Part shown: positions 1-11,714 of the stretch, piece by piece
Position numbering within the stretch: position 1 is the first letter of the stretch
How the letters are laid out: every line of letters starts with the position of its first letter
NCBI GenBank assembly: GCA_021234155.1
Contig: JAJEKV010000020.1
Span: forward strand, 20,513,018-20,577,017
Reading direction: 5' to 3'
Origin: Isoetes taiwanensis
Taxonomy: Eukaryota > Streptophyta > Lycopodiopsida > Isoetales > Isoetaceae
DNA: 64,000 bases
Program-made: the position numbers and the translations under genes
The notes under the pieces: generated by a model
What the model saw: the letters and a program-made list of their open reading frames with translations, nothing else
Database searches by the model: none
Told to the model about the DNA's origin: nothing

Positions 1-2117
1 AATCACCTCATGTGGATGTGTTTTATCAAACAAAGGTGTATAGAGGTACTCTAATGGCATCTGGGTATGCGGATTGATCATGATTTGCACAAAAGATGTA
101 TCAGCAACTTGATGTCATTTTGTATGGTGGACATGAGGAAGCTTGGATACTAGTTGATAGGCCATCTTCATAGAATTGGTCCTCTCGCTTATCGAGCTTA
201 AAAATGCATAGAAAGAACTTCCATTTTAGTTATATTGGATGATGCTATTGCTATCGATCAGTTGGTGCCTTGAAGCGTTGATCCTATATGGAGTGGTTAC
301 GTTTTATACCAACCTTATTCTCCTGGCTCCTCTCTCGGTATGAGTAATGCCTTAAAGATACTTTCTTGGTTTTTTATTCTTTGCCTTGTGGTCTGTTATC
401 ATTAACAGTGGCTCTGTGCTCCTCAGATTTATAACTATTGAACGGTCCTCAATTTGCTGACTTATTTTTCTAACTTGAGTTCCTTGCAAATTTTTACGAT
501 AAAGGGGATCTTCATATGCTACCCTTCGCCTCTTACTTTTGCTTCTCCCAAATCAGTCCCCCCAATCTATACCCTTTAAAGTGCAGCTAATAAGGATGCC
601 GATATACCTTCTATTTCTAATGTGCAGTCTGCATCTGCTTTTAGTGCTGATGCTACAATTAAGTTGCAAATAATTCAAATGCAATAGGAACGGTGAGAAA
701 GAGCTTAAGATGGCTATATAGAAGTTAATTTGAAAAAATTTGCATGTGATAAGTTTGCTCATTTTGCTTCTAAAGCAACACATCCTAGTGAAGTTGAACA
801 TGAAAGGTCACAACATCAGGCCAAAACGATTGATTTTCTTTAGTTGCAAAGAACTAACTTGTTGTATAGTGCAGAATCCACAATGGTTCTCTACTGGATA
901 AACTCTTTGTCAAAGAGATACAAAAAATTACTTCAACTTTAATACTGAACGTTTGAAGGATGGTGAATCTAGTACAGGTTGTAGGAATGGCTGGTCTCAT
1001 GAATTCTCTTGTATTATTGGTATGGCTGGTGTTGTTGATGCTCTTAGGGCTATTAAATCCTTCGCAAAGTAGTGGGACCATGCGCAGGTGGTATAGACTG
1101 AGGCAATTATCCGAATTGTATCAAGAGACAGAGATGTTGCTTAAAGGCTGGATTGGAATGGTTTAGATCTAGTGATACGTGCTCTCACTTCCTTTTCTAG
1201 GCTGCTAAGAGAAGGTGTACGATGGCCTCTATTAATTCCCTTATTTTGCCTGATGGACTCAGAGATTTCTGAGCCAGTTTAATTGAAGCAAAACCTCCAT
1301 GATCATTTTTCTTCCTTTTTTGCCAGACATCAGTTTACCTTTCAGGAGGATATGCAATCTGCAGTCTTGTCAAAGGCCCCAGCAAAGCAATGTGCACACC
1401 TAGAATAAGATATCATCATTAATGACTTGCATTCATCTGCTTCTCTTTGAGAATAATAAGTGCTCTAGTCTAGATGGTCTCTTAGTGGAATTTTTTCAGG
1501 AATATTGGGATTGGTTGGGTTGCGATCTTTACAATGCTTTTTGTGAGTTTCGTATGTTCAAAAGTTTCAAAAAGATTCTAAATACTGAGTAGCCAAAAAC
1601 AATATTCGACTGGAGCCATTATCTTCTGTATGTAAAATATTTGCTAAGGTTCTTGCAGACAAAGTACGTGATGTTTTGGCTGATTTAATCTCAATCTGGC
1701 TTCTTACCGAGAAGGTGCATTTTAGACAATGTTGTTGTTGCTTATGAGGGTATATGTATTGGGCTAGATTGAAGGGTTTATATATTAGATCTTGCTAAGG
1801 CATAATGATAGTGTGGATTGAGAATTTTTGGCATTGGATTTTAATCAACAGTTCATCAATGATATCATGAAGCTCTATATTTTGCATGGCCTATTCTGCC
1901 TTTTCATGGGAAGCCATCTATTGTATCTGTTGGACGTGGAGTTTGTCAAAGATGCCCATTAGCTCTGCTTTTGATTACAATTGTAGCTACAGTCCTTTCA
2001 CAGTTATTTGCTAAGGCTGTGCAGGATGCAAACAATCTTAAGTATGCAAAGCTTCTACTCGATACTTTTTCTCTTGCATTTGGAGTACTTCTTGGTTGGC
2101 CAAAATGTTCTACCTTA
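1..2117 (+). mobile_element. Degraded LINE (non-LTR retrotransposon), 5' part of interrupted copy
   Basis: This is the pol region of a plant L1-type LINE, decayed by stops and frameshifts in all frames. In order one can read a pre-RT stretch (about 1,200-1,560, including LPDG and FFQEYWDWLG), an RT block near 1,621-1,690 (CKIFAKVLADKVRDVLADLI), the finger motif SGFLPRRCILDNVVVAYEG near 1,700-1,750, and the motif-B equivalent GRGVCQRCPLALLL near 1,935-1,980. The FADD motif is not seen and seems to lie in a deletion before LLLDTFSLAFGVLLGWPKC (about 2,045-2,105). The first 850 bases show no clear domain and may be endonuclease remnants. The element resumes at 3,201 after a younger insertion. 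The family is clear; the 5' limit lies outside the window. Confidence 0.8.
2102..2117 (+). repeat. Target-site duplication, left copy (pair at 3185-3200)
   Basis: The 16 bases aaaatgttctacctta recur exactly at 3,185-3,200, directly after the poly(A) tail of the nested retroposon. The first As may be shared with the tail, which leaves at least 13 diagnostic bases. Confidence 0.9.
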
Positions 2118-3188
2118 GAGCTAGGGCGGCAACAGGGGGAGGAGGCCGCCCTCTTTCTCCTCTGACCGGCACTGCTACAGCCATCCTTGCAGACCCGAAT
2201 CCCTAATCTGATGCTAGTGGGGTTTGCCAATGGCCATGGGGTTTCTTTCTTGAAAGAATTTGCAGATTTCGACTCAGAAGCAGCTTCAAGGCGGTCTTTC
2301 TGGTTTGTGTTGGTAAGCCACTAACGTGGCCTTTTGCTCTCGGTCTTTTAACAAGAATGATGATTTTGTTTAAGCAAATCACACTGAAAGGGCGTGGAGC
2401 CTATAAGGTGAAGCAGATTTAAGCAGGAATTAGAAAGAAAGCAGTTTCGGGTCTTCTTAGGCAGTCTTTTTAGATGGATCCTCTGATCAGATGGTTTTCT
2501 TCCCCTCCTCTTGCTCTTTCTTGCTAGCGGGAAGATTTAGGGATGTTTTCTTGGAAAGAGCCAGTGTAAGTTCTTGGTCACAATTTTACAGTTTTAAAAC
2601 AGGATGTCAGATTGTTTGATATTGCCGAGCTAGGGAGCTGATGGTGTCCAGGAAGACGCTTCCATATCAAGACCAGATATCATGAGCCAAACTTTAGGGG
2701 AGTTTTGGTGGCTGGGCTGTGTGTCTAGCCTATTGCAGGTTGGCCGACTGGCACTTCCCGACAATGCAGCATCTCCTTTCAATCTCACATTTGGTAGCAA
2801 AACTGCAGAATTGGATCATAGTTCGAAGCATATTAGCTTCTCTGAGCAGTGCGGGAGATTGTACAGGTTACCCTTTGTCTCTTTTCTCTTCATTTCTAAA
2901 TTTGCAAGAGGTTCTTGAAGCATTCAAGATTTGTCTACAACTTGTGGAAAATGCGGATTTAACTCCTGTAGTATTCTATTTAGCTAAGAAGATGTTCATA
3001 CTGTAGTATTAGTTGGATAGAAGAAGAGGTTGAGAGAGCCGTATGAGTACTATAGCCGCAGACATGATTCAGATCCATGAGGGATCCTTTGTACTTTATT
3101 CATATCTGATCCATGAGGGATCTTTGTATTGTAATTCTTCCAATATGTTTAATACAAAAAATTCTTACCTTCAAAAAAAAAAAAAAAA
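2118..3188 (+). mobile_element. Retroposon inserted in the LINE, poly(A)-tailed, 16-bp TSD
   Basis: A stretch of about 1.07 kb starts with GC-rich sequence (gctagggcggcaacaggg) and ends in a run of about 15 A (3,174-3,188). It is bounded by the perfect direct repeat aaaatgttctacctta at 2,102-2,117 and 3,185-3,200. This is the mark of target-primed reverse transcription. Removing the insert and one repeat rejoins the host LINE. The 3' 150 bases carry a 15-base repeat (gatccatgagggatc, 3,075 and 3,110). Short open stretches exist (2,682-2,918 and 2,719-3,006) but none was recognised, so it may be a non-autonomous LINE derivative or a processed transcript copy. Confidence 0.85.
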
Positions 3189-3200
3189 TGTTCTACCTTA

Positions 3201-4773
3201 TAGACATTGTTGCCTCATGTGAAGTGTGATGGCTACTAAACTTTTGAGTCTTTTGAGTATTTCTGTGGGCATTCGTATCTCTACCTCAGATGCCTGGGAT
3301 ATTATCATAGAAGGTTTGCGAAAGCATTTATTTTGGTAGAATACCTCTAAGCTCTCTCTGCCAGTGCAAATAACAGTTGTTAAGCATGTTTTAAGTAATA
3401 CCCACATTTGTATAGCCTCTACACTGCTGTCTTCTCAGCTAAGGTTTCAAGCGATAGTTACCATTGTCCGCAACTTTATCTAGGGTGGGAATGAAGGGCA
3501 CTTTGTGGTGAAGATTGCATGGTCCAAATGCACGACGTAAGAATTTGCTAGTAGCTTGGGTATGATAGACTTCCATTTATAAAGTAAGGTTATGATCCCT
3601 AAGTTCATCTAGAAGATTCTTAAGGATATGGTTGATTTATCTGGATTGTGGTTAGTGAAGCAGCAGCTTGCACGTTGTGTTCCTTTTGGAAAAGCTTCAT
3701 TAACACCTTTTCTTTCTTGATATCTCTTTTATCCGCTATATCCATTTTCTAATGCCTCCCCTTTTTGAAAGACCCGTTGGAGTCTTGGGGGGCAGTACAA
3801 ACCTTATTTCATATCAATCATGTTGCCTGTTTGCTCCTTCTTGGTGGATAGGGAAAATAGTCTTCCACTTTGTGCCTCAATCCATCCAATAACTCAATAA
3901 TGTTGGAGATTAGCAGGAATCTTGAAGATTGTGGCATGGTATGATTTTGGCCAGTTAGTGACTTAGGAGATCTTTCGAACCAAGTTCCTATTGTCCACAT
4001 TGGATAGACCTATTTGACAAAAGGTTGCTAGTAGTTTGTCGTTTGTAGCTTCAGAGCCTATTGAAGGGTGCATGTGAATTTCCCACCAAAGTATTCACGA
4101 GCACAGACTTGTGAACTCTATCTATAAGCTACTTGTCAATGGTGATATCCTTCTCCCATCCATTAAGTGGCCCCTTTAGCTCATGCCTCCTAGTTGGAGA
4201 TGTATGTGAATTCGGACTTGGGATAAACTACTTCATCTTAAGGTGGCTTCTTCATAGATGTCCTTATGTTAATGTGTTTGTCCACAGAATCGATCCTCAA
4301 GTGTCAGCATTCTGCCAATGTGCAAGCAAAGGTATGAGATTATTGAGTACTCTTTTTTTTTTTTGTGATCACCTTTAGGCTGTTTGGTCCTGCTGCTTTC
4401 TCATTTTCAGGTGGCATTGACAAGTCAACAAGTCGTCTTGGCTATTCATAGGAAAACTTGGAACAAGTTGCGAAGCCAAGCCTTTCACCTAGCGCTGGGA
4501 TGGTTGTTGTGGATTCATCTGGAAGAGCAGAAGATTTTGGATATTATTGCTACTGCTGTCAGTCAGGATGCACAAGATAGAATTGCTAAGGCCTACCGTT
4601 GCTCATCGTTTGCTCCTGCCGAGCGACAATTGATCTTTGATATTTATTTGAATGTGTTGTCTTATAATCTACTAGTTCTACTCAGTAATCTGCGCATATT
4701 CTGCGCATAGTCTGCCTGTGCATTTGCATCTGTTGGCTTGGATTTTAATAAAGTTTGACGTCCTAAAAAAAAG
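3201..4773 (+). mobile_element. Degraded LINE, 3' part with zf-RVT region and poly(A)
   Basis: This continues the LINE of 1-2,117. Around 3,235-3,540 reads a typical post-RT block (SDAWDIIIEGLRKHLFW, then LPVQITVVKHVLSNTHI and IRNFI-GGNEG). At 4,270-4,380 lies the zf-RVT-like part (VHRIDPQVSAFCQCASKG, then LFFFCDHL). The element ends in taataaagtttgacgtcct followed by an A-run at 4,764-4,772. Many stops and frame changes make it a dead copy. The same zf-RVT segment recurs in reverse orientation at 61,262-61,850, so both belong to one family. Confidence 0.8.
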
Positions 4774-6749
4774 AGCATTTGAAAACAAGATACGATCATG
4801 GAAAAGAATATGGTCCTATGGTATAACCTCCTATCTTAAAAAACTTGGTTTGGCTATAGTTTTTATAGAAATTTTTGAAATCTGGATAAAGTAAGGGACT
4901 TTTTCCCATTTTCTAGCCCAATTTGATGAGCTTGATTGGATGCATTCATAAAGGAGGGGAAGGAACATTTTTTGAGAAAGAGGAAATTTTTTATATCATG
5001 CCACATTGGCAATATTGAACATATAACGCACACATCACGCCAACATATAGAGAGAGGGAGGGGGAGGGAGGGAGGGAGGGAGGGAGGGAGGGAGAGAGAG
5101 AGAGAGAGTACTCTGAGAGAAAGAGAGAGACCAGTTGATCTAAACTTGGAACTTCTAGTAACTTCTCATTTCGATGGGGAAAGCATAATTTCTGACATCT
5201 AACATCCAGGGGTTCAGATCCTCTTCCATAAACCAACTCTGCACCTGATACCTCATCAGTTGGCCTGATACCTGTCATCCGTTGTCTAGGTTGAAACTTG
5301 TGCTCTGCACAGAGAAGAAAATTAGATGTACAACGGCTCAATAGTTCTACTATAGATGATGATAGTAATGCATGTCCCTGGTTCCTCGAACAACAACTTG
5401 TCAAATGAAATTTCATATTTTAAACCACAAACATTTGAAAAGCAGCTCAGAATTTAGTCATGAAAATAATACCTTCAGTAATCCAAGGCTCCAGATGTAC
5501 GAGCATGTAAGACCTTGGCTGTATTATATCCAATGTAGTTGTCTGGCACTCACTTTCTCTATAATCAGTTTGTGTCTCCATTGTATCTTGTTTCTTATCT
5601 AAAGTAGTCATTGTAGTATTCTATTTAAGGTTCATCCCTGCAGATAGAAAGGAAGGTGTCTATTTTAACAGAGCTTACAACATACCACAAGATAGAATAC
5701 GATATTGTCAAGTTGATTCACATTGTGGGCCAAAATATTTTAGCTAAAACTTTTTAATTACAATGTAGGTATCCAACACTTGTCTTCAATGTCTATGCAC
5801 AACGGTCAATTGCATAAAGTAAGATATTCCGACCCTATGATTTGCATTTCTGGTTACATGTGAAGAAGGGCAAGTATTCACTGCTAAAAACTGTGGCGTT
5901 GCTTTTTAGTTTCACCAAAATATACAAAGCTGGAAATATGCCACTAAATTGCTGCCAATCGGTTTCAAAAATATACTTATTTCTATCTATCCTATTGAAA
6001 TATAAACAAGCATGAAATAGGCGATGGCAAACGCAAACTTAGATATGCAAAACACGAGAATCGTTACAGAAATTCAATTCCGTCAAATTTATGCCAAACA
6101 GACAATACGTACCTAGATCGAATTTGGAGTTTCTTCATGTATAAGTATCTTTTTCATTTGAATAAATTTGGAGGTCAGCAAATTGTATAAGCATGATCCC
6201 CTTCACTAGAATATATTTACGAACTTCTAGTTCAATATACATAGCCGAATGCTTTGCAAAGAAGTATTTCTTATATGTTGGGGCAGATTTACTTGAGGTC
6301 CCATGCTTGCTTTAAGCTCTTACTAGTTCTCACGATCTACACATAATTGCCATTTCAGAAAGAGGAATGCCCATCTGGAATGTAGGAAACAAATGGGGAT
6401 ACTATAGAAGTTGCTCCCTTGCTCATCAAATGTCAAATCTAGTTTTGGCATGAATATGCAGTGTAATCTATCTATAAATTGATCCTATGCACATGTAGCA
6501 TCCGGTAGAGGCATAACATATGATTGTTCCCTCTTCAAGTTATTGGCTATAAAAAAAGGGTGTCCCTCAAGGAGGTCTACACTGAACATATTAGGCAATC
6601 AGAACGTACCATGGCACTAAATTTCTTGCTCTCAAAGACTTTGCATGCTGGTTCCAAGTATCAACATTTGGCATATATGCCAATAAGGCTGCTACTAAAA
6701 ACAACCTTAAACTTCAATAAGGCTGCTACTAAAAGGAAGCTTAAACTCC
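4774..6749. other. Gene-free stretch
   Basis: I see no recognisable coding region here. The sequence is AT-rich with scattered short open frames that look random, apart from the purine-rich microsatellite at 5,050-5,108. The 141-codon frame on the minus strand at 4,991-5,416 reads straight through that microsatellite and is not credible. Confidence 0.5.
5050..5108 (+). repeat. Purine microsatellite (GGGA)n/(GA)n
   Basis: About 60 bases consist only of G and A: gggagggagggaggga repeats passing into gagagagaga. The strand asymmetry (all purine) could favour triplex formation. The next bases (5,109-5,130) continue loosely as gagaaagagagag. Confidence 0.95.
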
Positions 6750-7470
6750 AGGCCATGTTGATGGGGCATTTACCATATCCTATGGCAGCAAGATTTCCAC
6801 ATGCCAGTTTTATCCCCTGATTTTGCATCTAACCAAAACACATAGACCTTGCTTATATCTACAATCATTGCTCTCCAAGTCATTGCATCACGAGTGTAAA
6901 ATCTACTTCCAGGTCTCCACATTGCACAGACACACGTCAATGAGTACATCAGACTGTAGTCTCTTTTCAAATAATCCACTTATGGATAATGCTATCACTT
7001 GTTCGTATATGTTACCTTTTAGGATTTATACCCAGGTTTTGCATCTTCTCAGAATCATCTAAGGTGAGGAATCCTTTTGTCATACTGAATTCATCCTGAA
7101 AGTATAATGCTACCTCAAAGTTTGGCAGGAAGTTGAGAAACCAAGATTTGGCCAAATTTAAGGAAGTTGAGGACTCTGCATGCTTCATTTACATTCTCAG
7201 ATTTAACATACATATCAACCGAGGCACTTCTTGACATAGTGGTAGAGTGAAAATCAGTCTCAGCAATCTGCTGATGTATATGCTTTCCATGTTCCATACT
7301 AGAGTATGCTTTCAAGATGCCCAGAAAATGAGCATTATGAGATCAATACCCACATGTTGCATTCGCTCATATAATTTAAATGCAAGGCCACAGCCTTTAT
7401 GCTTGGTGTCAGCTGCAATGATTTCATTCCAAGTATATAGACTTGGTTCTGCAACTTCCTAATGTGATTC
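6750..7470 (-). pseudogene. Pentatricopeptide-repeat (PPR) protein pseudogene
   Basis: Translated on the minus strand, this stretch reads like a plant organelle-targeted PPR protein of the PLS type. From 7,460 downward one sees LYTWNEIIAADTKHKGCGLAFKLYERMQ, then MEHGKHIHQQIAE and SVDMYVKSENVNEACRVLN (7,130-7,300). Near 6,870-6,920 the phrase RDAMTWRAMI appears. These match the family's repeated W-N-x-I-I-A, G-K-x-I-H and V-D-M-Y-x-K-x-x-x-x-x-E-A-x-x-V elements. Stops and frame changes separate the blocks and no start or complete repeat series is present, so it is a fragment of a dead gene. PPR proteins normally bind organelle RNA; this copy could not. Confidence 0.7.
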
Positions 7471-8149
7471 TACCAGACCTCTAGAGGCGGCACATAAATG
7501 AGATAGCAGAGAATGCAACTGAATCAAGTTTGCTTTGGAGCATATGAGACTGACGCATCTTAATTACGTAACACGTCTGCAACATTGGTTTCCAAGAGGC
7601 CATCTGCATTATTATTTAAAGGTCTTTAACAAATTATATTTTTCTTCATAGTGCGTTAGGTATAAGATGCCCTCTTTTTAATTCACAGCTCTTACAACAT
7701 TGTTTTTACAACAACATAAGCATACTATTTGCCATGAAAAGCACTCAATTTATTTTGATTTACCATTTGGAAACTCTGGATTTATTGCAATTTATAGGGT
7801 TCCGTTTCAGTCTAAAAGACTTTTACATAAAGCACTGGATTTAGTGCAATTTACCATCTGGCCACTTTTTGTATGGTTGCATTTCAGTCACCTTCCACTA
7901 GAAAGCTTTAATTCATACCCTTCAACAATATGTAGTAGGTCTTTCTCTAGAAAAACATTCATATCTTCAATTACGCATAGAATGACGTAGGCTATTGAAG
8001 GAGACAATGGCTATGTCCAAACCATGATAATGGCTACTTCCAAAATACAACTATGATTAAGTCCACGACAACATAAAATTGCTTATGTTTCTGAATTGAA
8101 TCAATAGATTCTCCTGGATTCCTTTACATAGAACTTTTTAGAATATTCT
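7471..8149. other. Gene-free stretch
   Basis: AT-rich sequence without a recognisable reading frame. A weak local duplication (tttatttt-gatttaccatttgg and ggatttagtgcaatttaccatctgg, about 7,755-7,860) is the only structure noticed. Confidence 0.4.
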
Positions 8150-8400
8150 AAGACTTTCAGGAACATTCTGAGACTTTCAAAATATCCTAGAACTTTGTGG
8201 AAGTATTTCCCTAGATTCTCTTACATTCCCATAGATTCTCCTACATTCTAGAACATTCTAAAACTTATTAGAACAATTTGGAACTTTCTGAAAGAATTTT
8301 CTTAGATTCCCCCTAGAATATTTTGGAACTTTCTAGAAGATTCTAGAACTTTCTAGAGCCTTCCAGAACATTCTAGAACTCTTTTAAACTAGCTAGAATG
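8150..8400. repeat. Heat-shock-element-like TTCnnGAA array (10-bp period)
   Basis: From 8,331 to 8,380 the sequence is five successive 10-base units of the form TTCnnGAAnn (ttctagaaga, ttctagaact, ttctagagcc, ttccagaaca, ttctagaact). An extra GAA unit lies in phase at 8,326. Nine of the ten five-base modules in 8,331-8,380 match the alternating nTTCn/nGAAn rule of heat-shock elements. Between 8,150 and 8,325 the same motif occurs in weaker form (caggaacattctgag, acattctagaacattc). No gene follows directly. It could be a minisatellite that resembles a heat-shock element by chance. Confidence 0.6.
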
Positions 8401-8473
8401 TTATACTCTATTTTATCTTAATTATAATGTTACCCTTAAGTATATTTGAAACATAAATTATTCATGGAATTAA

Positions 8474-8540
8474 TGTCTGGTCTAATGGTTATAATGGGGG
8501 GCTGGGGGGTCAATGACTAGGGTTCAAATCCCCCACACAA
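8474..8540 (+). repeat. tRNA-like segment, probable SINE head or tRNA relic
   Basis: The stretch has an internal-promoter A-box-like block (tggtctaatggttataatg, 8,478-8,496) and a good B-box (gggttcaaatccc, 8,520-8,532) at tRNA-like spacing. The acceptor and T stems do not pair, so it is not a working tRNA. A tRNA-derived SINE head or a decayed tRNA copy are the likely readings. The repeats that follow from 8,575 may be its body or unrelated. Confidence 0.5.
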
Positions 8541-8574
8541 TATAAAAATTTTAAAAGCCTTTTCTTAAGGGATG

Positions 8575-9000
8575 AGCATTCAACGTGGGCCGTAGGATCT
8601 TGGACTCGATCAAGGGTCGAGATCTTATTATGTGACAATAATTAAAGCAACATAAGCCATAGGATCTATTACATATAATTCCCAAAGCCATGTGCACCGT
8701 AGGATGTATCCCCAAGCCACGTGAGCCGTAAGATCCTGGATCGACGATCAGGATCAAGAACAATCTGGACCGCAAGATCTATTACATTACATATAATTCC
8801 CAAAGCCATGTGCACCGTAGGATCTATCCCAAAGCAATGTGAGCCGTAGGATCTCGAACCGACGATCAGGATCAAATCAACTTGGACCGTCGCTTACATA
8901 TAATCTACAAACAAACTCCCAAGCCATCTGGGTCGTACGATACGCCCCAAAGCCACGTGAGCTGTAGGATCTCGGATCAACGGTCGGATTGAGCGCGACA
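8575..9000. repeat. Tandem repeat, about 107-118 bp, three to four copies
   Basis: The landmark atataattcccaaagcc recurs at 8,673 and 8,791, and a diverged version starts at 8,898. Each unit also holds the phrases gagccgtaggatct and cgacgatcaggatca. A partial unit starts near 8,580. The repeated word 'ccgtaggatc' and its relatives appear roughly every 40-60 bases. Confidence 0.85.
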
Positions 9001-9020
9001 AACATAAGAACATATATATG

Positions 9021-9053
9021 TTATGATATGATATGATATGATATGATATGATA
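9021..9053. repeat. Pentanucleotide microsatellite (ATATG)n
   Basis: Six to seven copies of atatg in a row directly follow the tandem repeat block. Confidence 0.95.
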
Positions 9054-9302
9054 GCAAACAGGGCATCACACTGCACATGTTAGCCATCATCTTCTTCGAG
9101 TTTCAGGATTAGACATAATGACCTCAAGTCAATATCATATCTCCAGCAAATAATAGACCAGTTAGAAATGTTCATGCTAGATAAATTACTTTTAACCAAC
9201 GTCCTATTTAAGACTTGCAAATGTAGGTAATTTCTTTCCAGATATGATCTTTCCTCATAGTAATTGTGGTTGTGCCATAGATTGACATGGTCACAAATCA
9301 CT

Positions 9303-9860
9303 CAGGCCCTATTTATCATATAAAACAACTAATCATGTCATGCAGAGGTACCAAAGAATGCATTGCACATGTGTTTGCAGCTAGAACTAACGAAACTACA
9401 TCTAAGACATCTAATGCACAGATTACAGAGCAAACTCTGGCAAATAGACATGTTCGTTTATACTAAAGTGAGAATCCAAAATGCAAATGGCATCGCAAGA
9501 AAAATCACGTCTCAAATGGCAGAAGGACATCAGACAAAAACAAAAACAAAAGCAAAAGCAAAAACAAAAGCAAAAACAAAAACAAAAACAAAAAACCCCA
9601 TTCTCTACTTTCGCCCTTTTGATTTAGACCAATGATAAATGACGGAATAACAAGCACAAAGTTTCTAGACGGATCATTGTTCTGTAATGTCACGCACTAT
9701 GATCTTGAATATGATCTTAATTAAGGCTGGGATAGACATCCGATAAATAGGAGCTATAATTTACCTTTGTGGAGCATCTTCTGATCTAAATAAAACTGAC
9801 GATCCAGAACGCCAATACTTTATATGGAGCATCTTCTGATATAACCTAGGCGATCGAATG
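9303..9860. repeat. Low-copy duplicated segment, copy 1
   Basis: This segment matches 15,795-16,255. Shared phrases include aagaatgcattgcacatg, agagattacagagca-actctggcaaatagac, and gatcttgaatatgatcttaa followed by ttaaggctggg and gagcatcttctgatct. The copies differ by substitutions and by the A-rich microsatellite at 9,531-9,594 found only here. No reading frame is conserved between copies, so it is a noncoding duplicate or old transposon sequence. Confidence 0.75.
9531..9594 (+). repeat. Hexanucleotide microsatellite (ACAAAA)n with AGCAAA variants
   Basis: About ten units of acaaaa, some changed to gcaaaa, make a 64-base A/C/G-only run. It gives rise to a spurious Lys/Thr-rich reading frame. 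Confidence 0.95.
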
Positions 9861-11030
9861 GCTTAATCTATATCCAAGCCAAAAACTAGCAAAGATGCGC
9901 AACAGAAAGTTTTGAGCCTTAAGCACAATTTGAAGCTACCAAATGCAAAAAACCAACACTAAATGCACCTGTCATATTTTATATAACAAATAACAAATGC
10001 ATCTAACTCCAATTATATAATCTAAAAATGTGGCATGCCTTATGTCATATATTGCTACTCACTTTTATATCTTTTATATTGGGAAACTTTTATATTGGGA
10101 AACTTATGACATATATCAAATGTCATGTTTGGCATGCCATTAGTCTCACTTGTCATAGAATTGTTGCTATAGTTGTGTCACATGTCATACAACACTAGTA
10201 GTTACTTTTATATGTCTTGCTTTCCAAGAAATCCTCATGCCATTTTCTTACACTATTCATGTGAATTTAAGTTGTCTTTGTAAATCTTTTAAAACAATGC
10301 TCTATAAAGCTAACATTCTGCATTATTTTCACACTTTCATGACCTCGGTACATTTTGTTATCATATTATTTAATTCAATTCCATTCCAAAAGCACAATAA
10401 AACTATATCAAATGGATGTGACTATCTTTTTTATTTTACATAGTGAATTCAAGCTTAAAATTGCCCAAGCCTTTTGCTGCACCTTTTTACTAGTCCCTTT
10501 ATTGGGGGGTCAAGGATACATGTTGCGTTTGCTCAAGATAAAAACACACAAGCATATCTTGTTGAACAAGACCAACTAAGGCCAATATTGCAAGATAGCC
10601 AAACAAGGCCAATATTGCAAGATAACAGAAAGTGACAACTTATATCCACTACAACCTACTACAACCTACAGATGGTGTCAATTTACATGCAAACTAACTT
10701 CAAATTAGCATTGAGCAATGTACAATGATGTCAACTAATATGAAAATTTTAGCATTAAAACAACTCTTGTGTTTCAAACCTATTATCTTAGAAGCCACAT
10801 CATGGTACAAGTGTGTGCTTATGTTATGATCCGAGATGGTAGTAATCACGACAGAGCATTGTTTGCAACAATTGTATTCAGTCACATTTTGCTAAGCTAA
10901 TTGTTAAGAATGCCACAATACTAGAGCTTTCAAGTCAAGTGCAATACTAGAGCTTTCAAGTCCAGTTCTATTGGCAAGTTGGCTCAATCAAGTTGACTCA
11001 ATACTTTTTATTTATTCTCTTATGTAGTTC
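9861..11030. other. Gene-free stretch with small local duplications
   Basis: No gene seen. Two short tandem duplications occur: aaggccaatattgcaagata (10,580 and 10,604) and caatactagagctttcaag (10,915 and 10,940). Confidence 0.45.
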
Positions 11031-11032
11031 AA

Positions 11033-11177
11033 TATGGTATCTTAGGATATAAGTTAAGAGATCGAGCATGGAGAACCATGTATGGTATCTTAGGATATAA
11101 GTTACGAGATCGAACATGGAAAATCATGTATAGTATCTTAGGATATAAGTTACGAAATCGAGCATGGAGAACCATGT
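11033..11177 (+). repeat. 48-bp tandem repeat, three copies
   Basis: Units begin at 11,033, 11,081 and 11,129 with tatggtatcttaggatataa (tatagtat in the third). The 48-base period is a multiple of three, so the 112-codon open frame that starts at 11,078 shows an in-frame 16-residue repeat (ILGYKLR-R-W). I do not recognise this frame as a protein, and its downstream part has no known motif. Confidence 0.9.
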
Positions 11178-11714
11178 ATGAATCGCTCAGTAGAATATGT
11201 TCTAATATGGTGGCATATCAAGTCCTTGCATCCCATTTTGTAACCAAAGTGCCATCAGACCATCACGTGGAGAAGATGATTCTCTTAGACCATGTGCAGA
11301 AGATGATTCTATTACACCACATAGGAGGTACGCAGTTCCTTGATTTTCTTAATCTGTTACTAAAGTTAAAAGACCTCTACTTCCCTGGTGAAATACAAGA
11401 GTTCTACAACCTATAATTGAGTATAATCAGCAAATATGAAAAACTTTAGTCTGAAATCATTATACTTGGCATTTGAAAGTGCATATTAGGAAAGCTCTGA
11501 TTCTATAAACATAAAATTTACTATGAAGAAGTGACAAACATCCATTATGTATGCTGTTCGTGAAAGTTCGATTAAACAGCTGCAGTAAGGCACCTAAAAA
11601 AGGGGATTGGAGAATTGAACCCCACACCCCAGAAGACATATTTTTTCCTCAGTCTAGGAAGTAAATAAATTTCCCTTCAAAAAGTGGCTTGTTTAAATAA
11701 AACTTTCAAGTTCT

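Noticed and set aside
4991..5416. 141-codon minus-strand ORF
   Set aside because: Its C-terminal half is the (GGGA)n microsatellite read as Ser-Leu-Pro repeats.
8474..8540. Functional tRNA gene
   Set aside because: A- and B-box words are present but neither acceptor nor T stem pairs.
9363..9635. Lys/Thr-rich ORF
   Set aside because: Half of it is the (ACAAAA)n microsatellite, and the related copy at 15.8 kb does not keep the frame.
11595..11640. tRNA B-box on the minus strand (ggttcaattctcc)
   Set aside because: No A-box at the right distance and no stems.
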